From Diplocarpon mali (lineage: Eukaryota > Ascomycota > Leotiomycetes > Helotiales > Drepanopezizaceae): a stretch of DNA of 64,000 nucleotides. Shown piece by piece: positions 47,307 to 59,830 of the stretch; the stretch's first letter is position 1, and each line of letters starts with the position of its first letter. A program made the position numbers and the translations under genes. Under the pieces are notes generated by a model. The model ran no database searches. It worked only from the letters and a program-made list of their open reading frames with translations, and had not been told where the DNA came from. The stretch lies in the NCBI GenBank assembly GCA_024741835.1, contig JAENRP010000046.1, positions 109,843 through 173,842 on the forward strand, written 5' to 3'.

Positions 47307-48295
47307 ATGTCGGCCAACAAAATAACATATATCACTTACAATGCGGGCGTCGACTGGAAAAACCTCCACCTAGGGAACCTAGTGCACGACTTCCAAAATC
47401 CCAGTTTCTACGACCCACATATCGAAAAAGCTTACACCGAGTGAGTATGAAAGTATCAGAACAAGATGAAGAGAAGATTGACGGTTTCCAGCATTGGAGA
47501 CTTTCCTCCAGACTGGGCAAGCCTAACATCAATAGACAACTATGCATTGACGCTCGGAAGAGGCGCCGAGCAAGGCCACAATGCGACACAGCTGGCAGAG
47601 GCTACCGTCCAGCGATATCGTGTTGCTGCGGCAGAGAAGACTACCAAATTGGAGATCACGGAGCAAGTACCACTCTCCGCTGGTGGATCAAGCACTAACA
47701 GGCTCTGCCCAGCCCCGAGGAGTTTTTCGAGGAAATCACCCTAGCCTCTCCATCGGCCAAAAAGTGGCTTGCCTCTCACCTCTCGGCCGCCGAGGCCCTC
47801 GCAAAAGGCAAATCCGACGCGCGACCTGAGATCTGGATGCTCACTGGCCTTGTCCTGATGCAGCATGCTACTTGGACCAGTCTCTCCTGCAAAGACGACG
47901 CGGGGTTTGTTGCGGGCAAGCGGGCACCATTTGGACCCAGTGAAGTCTCGCACATCCGCCGTTTGTCGATCAGTGAGAATGTAAAACCGACGTTCGGTTT
48001 CCGGGCGGAGGGTGAGGGGTTCCAGCGGGTAGAGGGAGCCACCATACACGAGACTGGCATGTATCCCGGCACGAGAGCTTGGGCGGCCCAGTGGCAAAAG
48101 ATTGAATTCCAGGTTGGTGGTAAGGAGAAGTGGAAGGAGGGCGTGAAGGAACTGGTAAAGTTGAAAGATGGAGTTGCGATTGTGAGAATAAATGAGGACA
48201 TATTTGCTGGTGACGGTTCAAACGGAAAGGAGAGTGCGAAGGAATTGTTTGATGATCTGTATTGGAATGCTTTTATGGATGCTATTGATGAATGA
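47307..48295 (+). CDS. Conserved-looking fungal protein of unknown function
   Basis: Three exons: 47307-47440, 47492-47666 and 47702-48295, giving 300 aa. Intron 1 is 51 nt (GTGAGT...TTGAC...TTCCAG). Intron 2 would be only 35 nt, at the lower limit for fungi, but it is required by frame: without it the frame stops at 47744. I do not recognise the family. It begins MSANKITYITYNAGVDWKNL, has VQRYRVAAAEKTTKLEITEQ in the middle, and a long C-terminal part with EIWMLTGLVLMQHATWTSLS, AWAAQWQKIEFQVGGK and ELFDDLYWNAFMDAIDE. There is no signal peptide or membrane helix. It is probably soluble and cytosolic. Codon use is like the neighbouring genes, so I take it as real. Confidence 0.68.
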
Positions 48296-49177
48296 GAATA
48301 TGTTGTTATCGGTATATTGTACTACAAAAAAACAAGCCATGCCAGACGCTAGGGAGGCAGAAATTTTTGATTTACTCGCGTATACAGATTGTGTTACCCA
48401 AACTGCAGTGGAAGAAAATTACAAGCTGTACTTCATCGTATGATAATATTCCAAGGATGACAATAGATTTCCTAGAAATGATTGATCCACTTCAGAATAT
48501 TGAACTAGCTGATTGACCTTGTTCTGAATACAGTCTGACACCCCCACCTGATCGTTCTAGCAAGCTTTCTTAGCACATTTGTGTTTTATAAGAGTGCGTT
48601 ACTACATACGAAGTAGACTAAGTATAGGCGTTTCCCAAATAAATTAGTTAGTCAACGATTTAACGTCAACTCACGCTAAATATTCTCGGGCAACGACTAT
48701 CTGGTGGAGAGAAAAGGCAAGTGATGACCCAGAAGGTGGCAAATAATGTCGAGGATCAGAGCGTTCATTCAAGAATCAAGAGAAGAGCAAGCGTTGAACG
48801 GAGAAATTTGCTCATTTTAGGGGGAAAATTAAGCACTTGATAACATCTTGACAGTAGCAGGCAGTTGCTCAGGACAAAGCCGGTTGATTTCAAGTTCAGG
48901 AAGATGTTCTCAGTTCTGAAATGACAGACCAGGTAGGAGGCCAATGAAAATGAAGAGTTCGAGTAGAATAAAAAGCTACAGAGAGATTTACCAAAGTGAT
49001 AGGGAAGAACAACTCGTATTTTACCCTGGGAGTGCAGTCGTGAAAGTTGCGAGCAAAATTTGTGGCACCCATTGATAGATGGCACAGTGTAATGCTTTCA
49101 GTACCTGCAAAGCTATTAACGTCACCGAATCACCCAGGGTTATCAACAAGCACAGATCACGAGTATCTATCAGTTTC
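48296..49177. other. Intergenic, convergent ends of the unknown gene and TAP42
   Basis: About 880 bp. Short frames only; no RNA gene or repeat seen. Confidence 0.5.
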
Positions 49178-50413
49178 TCAACCTCTATTAAGCGTATTGC
49201 CGGAGCCCCTGCATCATTAGCACAACTCTCAAAATGCACCCCATGAATACATACTTGGGGTTTGCCTCCGTAAACTCATCCCACTCTCGAGCCTTCAACG
49301 TCTCCTGATCCCCAATCTCGTAATTGTCCTCATCCGGCTCCGGAATGAAACCACTTGCCTCCCCACCACCCTCAATTATACCACCCCTCGCGCGCTCTTC
49401 CTCCAGATACTCATCAATCGTCATTGTCGGCAAGTTATGCCCATTCTTAAAGACTCCTGCCTTCAAGTTCTGCCTACTATTCAGGAGCGTAAACGGCCGT
49501 AGCGGCTTGCCCCCGCTACCAAGAATCGGGCTCTTGTTAGCAGTTGACAGCATATCCCGGCGATCGAGGCGGTCGGAGGAGGACGACTCGTCCTTATCGC
49601 GCAAACCCATGCGTTCTCTGTAATCTCGTTCTAGGGCTTCGGGGCCCGCGACAACGGGAGGCGCCATGGCAAGGATCTGGCATTCGAGATTTAGGGACTC
49701 CAGGGACTGAAAGGTTGTGTGTGTGCAGAGGTCAATGTTGGCAAGTTGAAGGACGCGAATGGCGTCGTCGTCGTTTTGAAGGTATGCTGGGTTCTGGGCG
49801 GCGAACTAGGGATGTTAATGAACGCTCTGAACCACAACCAAAACAACAGATTCTTGCCAGTGAAAGAGGGAATACTTCAAGCTTGCTCTTCAGCTCCTTT
49901 TCTAGACTGAAGTTTGCTATCTTAGCGCTCCGCCTTGCATTCGGATCCGAATTGTTTATTGTAGAGAAGGTCGTAGGGCACTCGGAGTAGGTATTGTAGA
50001 GTTTCTTCTCACGTTCAGCAAGGATCTCGTAATGGTCCAGCAGACTAAGGTATCGTTCGTACGCATCGCGCGCTTTCTGGAGAGTTACTTTGCGGTCTCC
50101 GCTCGAAACTCGGAGGTAAAGGTCGGCGAGGCGGTAATTGATCAGAAGGTACCTTTCCAGCGTCAGTACTGCCCGCAGAGGGGAGGCAGGGGCATTAAAA
50201 GTACTGTAAGTCCCCTGAAGTAAGATCCTCAAGCGTCTCATTAGGACTGAAGAGCGACAGGCGGTCTGCGAGCTTGAGGCAGTCATCATAAGTTGCGATG
50301 GCAGCGGCCACGTTCTGCTGATAGGCGGTAGTGTTGCTGTCCCACGAGGCCTCGATATCCTTCCGCTGCTGTTCGGCCAATCTGAAGAGGGACTTGATAC
50401 TCTGCTCCCTCAT
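49178..50413 (-). CDS. TAP42: Type 2A phosphatase-associated protein Tap42 (alpha4 family)
   Basis: Four exons on the minus strand: 50413-50205, 50152-49876, 49805-49255 and 49208-49178; introns of 52, 70 and 46 nt; 355 aa. The N-terminal helical repeat domain reads AIATYDDCLKLADRLSLFSP, NETLEDLTSGDLQYLLINYR and KARDAYERYLSLLDHYEILA, the phosphatase-binding half. The C-terminal half has RPFTLLNSRQNLKAGVFKNG, MTIDEYLEEERARGGIIEGG, and the family-ending AREWDEFTEANPKGSGNTLN-RG; its last nine codons come from a 31-nt final exon. Tap42 binds PP2A-type catalytic subunits and acts downstream of TOR in nutrient signalling. The gene is divergent from the Dicer-like gene, 304 bp apart. Confidence 0.94.
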
Positions 50414-50717
50414 TTCTAAATGTCGCAAAGTGGTACTGAGTCTATGGTGGCGGTAATGGTGGCGGATGAGGTTGGCGGGGAAGGTGTCACGGGTTGACGC
50501 GCTTTGGTTTTCAACATATTACCGCGTCTCCTAGTCTGGTAGCGTATGCGACAAAATTCAACCCCCTTGCGCATCACCAGCTTCAGAACATTGCCATGAT
50601 TTCTCGAATCTGAGCACACGAGTTTAAAATTGAACTCTCCCAGGTACATTGCCGTTCTCGCATTCGAGGCAATCCACGTTGTTCCCTTATCCAATTTCTT
50701 TCCTACTACCCCTCACC
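50414..50717. promoter_or_regulatory. Bidirectional promoter of TAP42 and the Dicer-like gene
   Basis: 304 bp between divergent ATGs, so TOR-pathway and RNAi genes may share control elements. A CT-rich leader (about 50688-50715) precedes the Dicer ATG. Confidence 0.45.
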
Positions 50718-53700
50718 ATGCCATTTCCCGGATATCTGGAGGATCTTTCTCAGCTGATCGAGGAAAGTTTGATACCCGTCATTGAAGACGAAAGCAAGCT
50801 TGATTCTTTTGTTTCTTCTGCGACCAAGTTTGCTACACCCGAATCTGTTTCCACTAACCTTAAATCCAGCATATGGGATGATTTGGAGCTGTTGATTAGA
50901 GCTGAGAGCCCGAGCAAAAGCGAGAACATTCGATTGAAAACTGAAGATACTGTTGAACAGAAGGCTAATCATCAAGCTGAGGGGAGTCGACCGGATTTCA
51001 CTCTTCATAGCTCCGACGAGACCAAAAATACATCAAGAACTTGGAGCTCCCTTGCTAGCCTGACTCCCACAACTACACCAACAGCTCTGTTGCTTCTCGA
51101 CCAAATACCTCCTCCCAAGCTTCATCAATGCAGTCTTGACCTCCTCAAGCTTTCTCCTATGGCATCTCAGGATGCTAAGCCGCCCGCTCTCACCAAAGAT
51201 AGTTCTCCCGTACAACCCGACTCGACTATCTCGTCGCCTCAGATGAAGGGAAGCGATCAATACTATACTGACATGCTCAATGCAGTCAGGTATGCCGGCT
51301 GTGCTCCGGCTTCAGCAGCTCCTTTATACTCCTCAGCACCTGGCTTATCTGCAGTTGCCCTCCCCCGACTCACTAATCTCGCCCCATCCTCAGCTCCAGG
51401 AACTGCTCTCGCTACTCGAACCACGGAGGATGTGATCAGAGACCTCAAACACACCCAGCACGTCGCATTGGCTCCTAATTCTAAGCGACGACAAATTCTT
51501 CATGCCATCGGCGAGACTTGGCTTTCGGAAACCCATGATATCACCCCGGACCTCACCGAGCTATCCTTGCAGAGCGAATCAAATGACAATGAGGATGAGG
51601 ATGAGGGTGAGTATTCAGATCACGATGAAGAAGATGAGTACCCGCAGTCTGTTCCTAGACCACGAAAGATTACCGAACGCAAGAGAAGGGACAAAGCTGT
51701 TCTGGCCAGCTTTTTAGAAGATTACAACACCAAGTCAGCCAAGGAAAGCGGAAAAGGTCATCCCCAGGACGAAACTCAATCCACTAAATGGCTGGTCAAT
51801 CAATCGGAGAATCGAAAAATAATTTCGAGTCCTCGAGAATACCAAACCGAGCTGTTTAACAAGGCCGTAGAGCAGAACATCATTGCGGTCCTTGATACAG
51901 GTGATCCAATGTTTTCCTGAAAATTTGTAACACGCGCTGAATTCTCCAGGATCCGGCAAGACTCTCATTGCCGTCCTTCTACTTCGCCACATCTTTTGTA
52001 TAGAACTCGAGGATCGAGCAAAACGCCTCCCGAAGCGAATATCATTCTTCCTTGTGGACTCGGTTCAACTAGTGTTCCAGCAACATGCCGTGCTCAAAGC
52101 TAATCTTGATCAGCCTATGGATATGTTTTGTGGCGATATGGGGATCGATCTGTGGAATAAGTCGACTTGGGAAAAGCATATCAGCAATAACATGGTCATT
52201 GTCTGCACGGCCGAAGTCCTCCGTCATTGCCTACATCATTCCTTTATTAGCATGGCACAAATAAATCTGCTCATCTTCGATGAAGCCCATCACGCAAAGA
52301 AGGACCACGCGTATGCCCGGATCATCAAAGACTTTTACCACCCTCATTACGATAAGTCAGCTCTTCCAAAGATCTTTGGCATGACTGCGTCACCCGTTGA
52401 TGCTCGTGTCGACGTCAGAAAGGCCGCTGCCGAGTTGGAGGCCATCCTTCATTCTCAGATATGCACTGCTAGTGATCCAGCGCTAGTGTCGCAAACTATC
52501 ACGGCGAAGCAGGAATTGTCGGCTTCCTATGCACCTCTAGGCCCGAGATTTCAAACGCCGCTGTACGCGCAGATGCACGAAAAGTTCAAAGGTAATAGTG
52601 TCCTCAGGAAACCTCTTATATTTGCCCTTGAAGCCACCAGTACTTTAGGATCATGGTGTGCAGACCAGGTCTGGCCATTCTGCCTTGGTGAAGAGGAAAG
52701 CAAGAAATTGCAGGCAAAGACGGAACGCAAGTATCACGCCAAGAAGATCCAAGAGCCATTGGCTGTACTTGAGAAGCACAAGGCTCAGATTCAAGAAGCT
52801 AGAGAGATTGTGAAGACCCACGTGTTCGAGGCACCTGACTTCGGCCCCATGTCCGTCGCATCATCCAATCTGTCTTCAAAAGTGGTAGTGTTGGTTCGGT
52901 ACTTGAGGGAAAGATTCGAGCGACCAACTGATGACAAATGTATTGTCTTTGTCGGCCAGAGGTACACAGCTCGCTTACTGGCTAAGCTACTCGTGCAGCC
53001 CAGTGTCGGCACTCCTCATCTGCGTGTGGGAACCCTGGTCAGTCTATGTCACTCTTATGTTATGTTTACTCATGAATCTTCTGACAACAAGAAAGGTTGG
53101 CACTCGTAGTGGCGATGCTGGTGACTTGAACCAATCGTTCCGCGATCAGGTTCTTACAATGAGCAACTTTCGCAAAGGCGCCATCAATTGTCTATTCGCT
53201 ACGTCTGTAGCGGAGGAAGGTCTTGATGTCCCTGATTGTAACTTGATCATGAGGTTCGATCTTTATACCACGCTAATCCAATACATCCAATCTCGAGGCC
53301 GTGCTCGTCACCAAAATTCTCGATACATTCATATGCACGAGGCAGGCAATGCAGAGCACCAGCAGATTATGTTGGAAGTACGAAAGAATGAGAATATTCT
53401 GAAACAGTTTTGTGAAGCGATGCCAGCTGACCGCAAGCTGACCGGTAATGATTTTGACATGGATCATTTCTTGGCCAAAGAAAAGAACCATCGTATCTAC
53501 AAGACACCAACTGGTGCCAAGTTGACTTATAAAATGAGCCTGACAGTTCTGTCAAACTTTGTTGACTCATTGCCTCACGCTCAAGATACTAACCTGCAAG
53601 TCGACTATGTCATCACCGTCCAGAACAAGCAGTTTCTCTGCGAGACAATCTTGCCCGAAGGCTCCCCAGTTCGAGGGGCCATCGGCCGTCCATGCTCAAC

Positions 53701-56308
53701 CAAGCAAGTTGCAAAGTGCTCAGCAGCCTTTGAGACGTGCCTCGCGCTGGCGAAAGGCAGGTACTTGGACGAGTATTTGCTTCCTACTTTTACAAAACAG
53801 CTTCCAGCAATGCGTAATGCTTTGCTTGCTGTTGATTCAAAAAAGCGAGAAGTATATGAGATGAAGACCAAGCCCGTTCTCTGGTCTGTTGGTGGCATCC
53901 CAAAAGAGCTGTTTGGAACGTATTTGATCCTGGATACGCCAGAGGTCCTCGGCCGCCCTTCGCAGCCCCTGATTTTATTAACAAGATCGCGGTTACCGCA
54001 GCTGCCATCTTTTTTCCTTCACTTTGGATCTGACCGCCATTCTCTAGTTGGATGGGTGTCTCTTAAGAATCCTATCAAGGTTACGCCAGAAGTTATGGCT
54101 CAGGTTAACACCTTCACTATTTGCATCTTCGACGATGTATTCAGTAAATTATATGAGTCAGACCTATCAAAGATGCCTTACTTTTTGGCTCCTGGAATGC
54201 CCTTGGACAAAGTCGATGCCGATACTGATGTCTCTTCTGTTATCGCATGGAATATCCTCAAGACAGTCGAGGATCATTCCATAAAGTGGGCCGAGAATCC
54301 CTGGGATAATAAGTGCTGGCAAACCGAGCCTGATGACTTCTTCCAGGACAAGTACGTCGTCGACCCGTATGATGGTTCCCGTAAGCTGTGGATTGTCGGT
54401 GTCAGTCCAGGTCACGTTCCACTAGGGCCTGTGCCTCCGAACACTGCTGCCCGGCAGGGCACGAGAAAGAATAACGATAACATCATGGAGTACAGCTGTA
54501 GTCTATGGGCAAAGGCTAGAGCGCGGCGAATCTTTGATACTACTCAGCGAGTCTTCGAGGCCGAGCTTATCTCCCTTCGTCGTAACTTACTCGACGAATT
54601 TGATACTCCAGAGGAGGAGACACCCAAGAAGTGCTTTGTCATACTGGAGCCACTCAAGATATCTCCAGTAGGCCCACATCACACCAGTCCCAGTACTGTT
54701 CACTACTGACTATTGGCTTTCTAGCTCCCTGCCACTGTTGTCGCCATGGTTTATGTCTTCCCAGCTATCATTCATCGCTTAGAATCTTACCTCATTGCCT
54801 TGGAGGCCTGCGAGCTGCTTCATCTTGATATCCGTCCCGATCTGGCACTCGAAGCCTGCACGAAGGACTCAGACAATTCAGGGGACCACGGTACAGAGCA
54901 AGTTAACTTCCAGCGCGGTATGGGTAAGAACTACGAACGCCTTGAGTTCCTTGGCGATTGTTTCTTGAAGATGGCTACTTCTATCTCGCTATTTGGTATC
55001 CACCCTGAGAACGACGAATACAGTTACCACGTCGACCGCATGATGCTGATTTGTAACAAAAACCTGAAAAACAATGCTATGAAGCTCAAGCTTTACCAAT
55101 ATATCCGTTCTCAGGCGTTTAGTCGTCGTGCCTGGTACCCTGAGGGATTGAACTTGAAAAAAGGAAAGACCGCCACAGCTCCCAACACGCACAAGCTGGG
55201 AGACAAGAGTATTGCAGACGTTTGCGAGGCCATTATCGGTGCGGCACTCTTGACGTACCACGATAGCAGAGACATGGACACAGCGGTCCGTGCTGTCACG
55301 GAGCTAGTATCTAGCGAGAATCACAACGCCGCCTGCTTTGCCGACTACTACAAGCTTTATAAGAAGCCAAAGTATCAGGTGGCTCAGGCTACTGAGATGC
55401 AACGTAACTTGGCTATGCAACTAGAGCAAGAACACCCGTACCACTTCAAATATCCTCGTCTTGCCCGCTCAGCCTTTACCCATCCATCATACCCCTATTC
55501 GTATGAGCATATCCCCAGCTACCAACGCCTTGAATTCTTGGGCGATTCGCTACTGGATATGGCATGCATCAACTTCCTATTCCATACGTTCCCGGACAAG
55601 GATCCCCAATGGTTGACCGAGCATAAGATGGCCATGGTCTCTAATCAGTTTCTCGGTGCCCTCTGTGTCGCCCTCGGCTTTCATAGACATCTCCTTCTCT
55701 TTAACGCAGGCTTTCAAAAGCAAATATCAGACTACGTCATCGACATCACGGAAGCTCGCCAGCAAGCTGAAGCAGACGCTGTCCGTGAGGGCAAGTCACC
55801 TAGAGATTGTAACCCAGACTATTGGACTTCCGTCCGCCAGCCTCCTAAATGTCTTCCCGACATAATCGAAGCGTACATTGGCGCCATCTTCGTTGATTCT
55901 GAATATGATTATCACGTCGTGGAAGACTTCTTTGAGCGGCACATCAAATGGTACTTCTTTGATATGTCTCTTTACGACACCTACGCCAACAAACAGCCGA
56001 CGACCTTCCTTACCAAATTCCTGCAGATCAATATGGGCTGCATGGACTGGAGCACCCCAACGGAAGTGAACAAGCACGTGGATGGGAGTAAACCGACCGT
56101 GGTCGCTGTCGTAATTGTGCATGGACAGGTGGTCGCGCATGCCGAGGCGGAGAGCTCGAGGTACTCGAGAGTCAATGCTGCGAAGAAGGCGATGGATTTT
56201 TTGAGTGGCTTGCCGCTGACAGAATTCAGGGAGAAGTACGGCTGCGCTTGTAAACCGGAGGATTTAGAGGCTGAAGATGGTGAGCTTCTGTATGCCACTG
56301 CGTCTTGA
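50718..56308 (+). CDS. DCL1: Dicer-like ribonuclease III, DCL1 type
   Basis: Four exons: 50718-51900, 51950-53037, 53096-54667 and 54725-56308; introns of 49, 58 and 57 nt; 1808 aa. Residues 1-300 are Ser/Thr/Pro-rich and disordered, then an acidic run (NEDEDEGEYSDHDEEDEYPQ) leads to the DCL1-type linker RKITERKRRDKAVLASFLED. Helicase domain: GSGKT near 395-400 (spanning intron 1), DEAH about 505-508, GMTASP, SVAEEGLDVPDCNLIMRFD and QSRGRARH. Next are the dicer dimerisation (DUF283) region (VRGAIGRPCSTKQVAKCSAA), a PAZ-like region, RNase IIIa (NYERLEFLGDCFLKM, about 1352-1366), RNase IIIb (YQRLEFLGDSLLDM, about 1548-1561) and a C-terminal dsRNA-binding domain. It cuts dsRNA into small RNAs for quelling or meiotic silencing. 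It is some 200 residues longer than usual, all at the N-terminus. Confidence 0.94.
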
Positions 56309-58397
56309 CATGTAGGGGGATGTCAAGAGAAAAGGCATGGTGGAGGATAAGTAGGCGGCCTAGTTTTTGTCTTCAGCATGATGGTCACGCGAGACATGAA
56401 TGGGGGCCACGCTCGTCGGGGTTTGCCATTGCATTCAAAACTGAGTCTAAGCTGATTTCCAGAATAGACAAATCATCATGAAGTTGAAGGCATCACCAGG
56501 CAATAGCATCATCCCTACTAATGATCCGGATACTCTACTAAGTGACTCGGTGCTCGTCCTATTGATAAACATACCCAGAGACTTATCTCTCTGCGTATTT
56601 TTCCTAAATGGGAGAATTAGATTTCTATCCAGCCAGGGCACTCATCTGGGGCCGGTTTCCTACCTATGCTACTGCTAACTTTGATTTCACCATCCAAGAA
56701 TGTGAAAAGGACTTGTTGGGCTTATTTTGCTAGTGTCCAGCCTTTCTCAGCTTGGAGAGATGGCAATGAGTCCAGGACCATGATGAGAAAGCCGATCTGT
56801 GAGTTTTTGAAGAAGGTTTGCTTGGCTTTTGAAAGCGGAGAAATGATGATCTTGACTTGTTGAAGCTGTTTCCTGGCATGGCATGTGGTGAAATTTAATC
56901 CACAGGGAAAACATCGTTCAATTTGAAATTAAGCAAAGTCCAGATGCGATTTGGCAATCAAGTTTTAGAGCTATATTTCATGATTGATGGAATGGTGGAA
57001 TGGTGGCTCGCCTTTCTAATAGCTCTGGTTCATTGTGCGTGCGAAGGCCCATGAGTTTATTTGAGTTTATATTGTATTATTTATATTTGACTACATATTA
57101 TCTTGGATTGGAAACAAATATCTTATACTTTCCAGAGGCGCATTAAATTAGACAGCTTTTTACAAAGGGCTTTTGTTCAAGAGTGCAAGCGTACTGTCTT
57201 TGGTTCTGCAGAAATGTACATGTACATGCAAGCTCCACGCAATATAGTAAATGCTCATTATTCATTGAAAGACGCTAGACAGATCGAAATATCAGTACCG
57301 CTTCTCAGGAGATCAAACAAATCATAAGATAGAGTAGGTCCTAGGGACTGGTATGAGTATTTGGATCTAAGATAAAACAGCAGCAAAGGTCATGAAGTTC
57401 TTGGTGCGTCACTTATGTCTACTCTGTTGAGTTGTTTAGTGATTGCAGATTGCAATATCAAACTCCTTGTAAACTCTATGCATATGATAAATGGGAGATG
57501 CATGCAAACAATAATGGGAGAACTGTCATGTATATAGGCAGGTGAGGAGGTTTTGTCAACCAGGCGGTGAAACTTGCTGGTTTTATATGCTATGCTCTGC
57601 TATTAGTATAAGTATTTTCTATAGAATTTCTTGTTTCTTTTTTCAAGATTTAGCGTGTCTTGATATGTTTGTATATGCTCTCCTGAATGACCCAACTTCG
57701 TGTGTTTGTTTACTTGACTTGTCTCACTGAATCCAGTCCATTCTCAATTGAAAATGTATGCTTCTTTAGGGCGTGTTCTTACCAGAGTATGTCATATATA
57801 GCTCAAATCAGGTATTAAAAAACATTTTAAGTCTTTACATGGCTTATTTCAGTAACTTTGCTAGTGATAATCAGTGCATAGCTTTCTAGCTACGCGCTAG
57901 CATACTGATTTCACTTGATGAGTAAAGCGTCCAGGGTCTATCATTAGTAATTAATCCATATATTCACCTTAAAACATTTCAGATATCCTCTATTGCTGCC
58001 GTTAGCGCATATTAGAGGTCGGTCCAGGGTTGAGTCAATAGTTTTTGGACGGTGGACGCCAAGGTATTTTCTAACTGCTTCCTCTTCTTCCTTCCTCCTT
58101 TCTATGAAAAAAGTAAGTACAACGACAACTTCAGAGTCAACTTTAATTAAGCATGAAGGTTGATTTTTATTTCATCCCTGTTTGGTCTTGAAAGTCGCGG
58201 CTCGTTCCTTTGCATTTCCAAGGCGGATAAGCCTTCCCTTACAACAAGAACCTTGACGCGTCTTCATAAAAAACTAGTCTATCTATACTAGGAAGTATGA
58301 GTAGTCTTCATACGAATAAAAGAGGCTCAAATGTCGCGCCCGAATTTGATAGAAACCTACCAGAGTACATTGTTAGTACCAATTTAAGTCCTCAATC
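56309..58397. other. Intergenic, AT-rich
   Basis: 2.1 kb without a supportable gene. Short frames at 56478-56678 and 57103-57327 have no protein features. Confidence 0.45.
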
Positions 58398-58567
58398 ATG
58401 TCTAGCAGTTACTTCTCCCAGATATTCAACGGCAAAGCTAACGCTCTACCATCATTGGTAGCAGGTCAAGCTCTGGTCACCAGCATCTCGCAGACGCTTG
58501 AAGTGGTTCAATATAATGTTTCTATTGATAATAGTTTTGATATATTCCTTAATGTTGCAGGAATGCC
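58398..58567 (+). pseudogene. Possible 5' end of a gene cut off by a retrotransposon
   Basis: ATG 58398 opens MSSSYFSQIFNGKANALPSL followed by VAGQALVTSISQTLE, with balanced codon use unlike the AT-rich DNA to the right. A plausible intron (GTGGTT...CTTAAT...GTTGCAG) ends at 58560, leaving only a few bases of the next exon before the repeat-rich LTR-like sequence begins at about 58568. If correct, insertion of copia element A removed the rest of the gene. I do not recognise the protein, and the donor site is weak. Confidence 0.35.
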
Positions 58568-58650
58568 TGTCATATGTTTATCATATGATCTGTCATATGA
58601 CATATCATATATATAATGTGTCATATGACTTGCCATATGACTTAGTGGCA
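58568..58650. repeat. Cluster of TCATATGA palindromes
   Basis: At least six copies or near-copies of the palindrome TCATATGA, or its core CATATG, in about 80 bp. They are probably part of the U3 of the 5' LTR of element A. The first TGTCATATG could be the LTR start, but no second LTR is in the window to prove it. Confidence 0.6.
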
Positions 58651-59523
58651 GCCCTTATTAAATAGCTTATAGTTAGAGAGCTCTTATAAATCAAGATATA
58701 AGATACCTAATATCGTCGTTTGCACTTTATACTTCTTTATACCCTCTTTTAGTTTACTATCAAGTTCACTATTAGAGAACCTTATTGCTATAGGTTATAA
58801 GCCCTGTATGCTTATAAATAGCATTTGATAAATTCCATCGATTAGAGTTTCCCTTATAAATGAAAAGGCTGATCGATATTTTTGAGTTTTTATTACTTAA
58901 CTAACGATGTATAATAGCGTTATCTTAATAATAAAATAGTAGCTACTCCCCTTTCGAAGCGCTATACAATAATCCAAGTTTACGCAAGATTTGTTACTGT
59001 GGCTAAATTATTAGGACTAATAGCTGAGATTACTAGCTTAATTGCTAAAAGTACTCTACTGCCTGAATCACCTATTTTTAAAGGGACTGATATATAGTAC
59101 CTTAAACTCGAATTTAATAGTTTATCTCCTTCTCCTCTTCCTTCTCCTCTTTTTAATAACTCTATATACAAATATATAAATAAGATATCGTTATTGTCTT
59201 CAGCTACCCTTAGCCTCTTTAAGTCTTAAAAGCTTAAAGGCGTAAAGGACTATAGCTAGTAGAGGAATAAGGTTTTGAACCTTGCAAAGTCAAACGCTTT
59301 AACTATATATCTTTATATAAAAGTTAGAATATATACTTTACTTAAGGTTGACTTATAGGACCGTTCTATTACAAATGAGGAAAGGGACAATTGGGTTAGA
59401 TAGGAAGCTAAGGAATCTTAGATAAAGCTTGCTATTACACTTAATTGTAAACTAGGCCTACTAGCTTATATAAAAGGCGATAAATCTGCCTTAGATATAT
59501 AGGAAGCTCTTTAAAAATAGTAT

Positions 59524-59830
59524 TGTAACGGCTGCACCTCCACTTAGTGCAATTACCTGGGAGTACGGCGTTTTAAGGTTTTGCAATCTCGATTCGACGT
59601 AGGGTTTTCTCGAATCGACCCTGAAGGTGCAAAAGGATATTCTTGCATAATATCACGTGAACGGACAAAGAGCCTTGAGCTGCTTATGTATATAAGGAAG
59701 AAGGGCTCTCCCCTAAGGAGGGCTCTCTAACTTCTTCGTTTCCTTCGTATTAGACCTATAGGATACGCCTTTTGCACCACTTCTTGCTCCTATACTTGAT
59801 CTCGCACTTCGGCGGTTCTGTGTCGTTACA
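59524..59830 (+). mobile_element. Solo LTR of family B, inserted in gag of element A
   Basis: 307 bp, beginning TGTAACG and ending CGTTACA, flanked by the 5-bp duplication AGTAT (59519-59523 and 59831-59835). The gag frame of element A resumes directly after it (EAL.K.Y then KGFGIVLEYN). A single LTR with a target duplication and no internal region is the product of LTR-LTR recombination. It is clearly less AT-rich than its host element, so it is younger. Confidence 0.9.
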
